Part shown: piece by piece, positions 5,106-5,367 of the stretch | Position numbering within the stretch: position 1 is the first letter of the stretch | Layout of the letters: every line of letters begins with the position of its first letter | Assembly (NCBI GenBank): GCA_031282605.1 | Contig: JAITDK010000006.1 | Location: 1 to 5,367 of the forward strand | Direction of reading: 5' to 3' | Source of the DNA: Oscillospiraceae bacterium | Lineage (GTDB): Bacteria > Bacillota > Clostridia > Christensenellales > Aristaeellaceae | Length of the DNA stretch: 5,367 bases | Program-made: the position numbers and the translations under genes | The notes under the pieces: model-generated | Told to the model about the DNA's origin: nothing | Databases searched by the model: none | What the model saw: the letters and a program-made list of their open reading frames with translations, nothing else

Positions 5106-5367
5106 ATGCGCGATAGGATACAAGCGTTGCTGGACGAGGCGCGTTCAGCGTTGAGCGCGGCGGACACCCCGCAGGCGCTTGAGGCGCTGCGTGTGCAATA
5201 CCTGGGCAAGAAAGGCTCGTTGAGCGCGCTGCTGCGCGGGCTCGGCCAATTGAGCGCGGTCGACCGCCCCGAGGCAGGCAAGTGGATCAACGCCGCGCGC
5301 GGGGAGATCGAGTCCGAGTTCGCCGCGCGCGAGACCGAGGTCAAGAAGGCCGCGCGGCTGGCGGCGC
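5106..5367 (+). CDS. pheS: PheS, phenylalanyl-tRNA synthetase alpha subunit (N-terminal part only)
   Basis: Alpha (catalytic) subunit of the alpha2-beta2 cytoplasmic phenylalanyl-tRNA synthetase, which charges tRNA-Phe. Only 87 codons plus one base are in the window. The translation opens MRDRIQALLDEARSALSAAD and contains LEALRVQYLGKKGSLSALLR (about 24-43), the conserved PheS N-terminal motif. It continues with helical, charge-rich sequence matching the N-terminal antiparallel coiled coil that contacts tRNA-Phe. The catalytic class II motifs lie beyond the edge. The ATG at 5106 is chosen because AAGGAG (5092-5097) sits 8 bases upstream and the family N-terminus aligns from there. A phenylalanine-specific T-box leader directly upstream independently supports the assignment. 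By family habit pheT would follow downstream, outside the window. Confidence 0.96.
   Translation, partial: MRDRIQALLDEARSALSAADTPQALEALRVQYLGKKGSLSALLRGLGQLSAVDRPEAGKWINAARGEIESEFAARETEVKKAARLAA

Noticed and set aside
4786..5123. Several 65-77 codon minus-strand frames across the pheS leader
   Set aside because: They lie opposite the T-box RNA, overlap each other, and have no ribosome binding site or familiar content.

Overview
The window looks like a GC-rich member of the Bacillota (Firmicutes). The evidence is a T-box tRNA-sensing leader in front of a phenylalanyl-tRNA synthetase gene, strong AGGAGG-type ribosome binding sites, sigma-A-like promoters, and a uvrB-uvrA operon in the order usual for that phylum. 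The sequence does not allow a finer placement. No mobile element, CRISPR array, rRNA or tRNA gene was seen.

Layout. Positions 1-2510 (minus strand) hold uvrA, cut by the window edge after its second ABC signature motif; 836 codons are visible with no stop or frameshift. Positions 2512-4557 (minus) hold complete uvrB, 681 aa, upstream of uvrA in the same operon with one base between them. Positions 4558-5105 are a divergent intergenic region full of regulatory sequence. Positions 5106-5367 (plus) hold the first 87 codons of pheS, cut by the window edge.

The intergenic region carries two back-to-back promoters that appear to share one palindromic -35 hexamer (TTGCAA, 4709-4714), each with a 17-bp spacer to its own -10. 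The leftward promoter gives uvrBA a leader of about 120 nt with a bulged hairpin next to the uvrB ribosome binding site. The rightward promoter gives pheS a leader of about 360 nt that is a T-box riboswitch. It has a UUC (Phe) specifier, an AG bulge, the conserved T-box sequence with a UGGU acceptor-pairing bulge, and a strong intrinsic terminator just before the pheS ribosome binding site.

How it works together. UvrA and UvrB are the damage-recognition pair of nucleotide excision repair and are probably made from one transcript with translational coupling. PheS is the catalytic subunit of Phe-tRNA synthetase; its transcription should be allowed to read through when uncharged tRNA-Phe binds the leader. 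The genes themselves are ordinary. The items most worth a second look are the shared -35 element, the unusual Stem I of the T-box (an extra hairpin in the distal loop and no clear S-turn in the specifier loop), and the structured uvrB leader. I did not find a novel multi-gene system.
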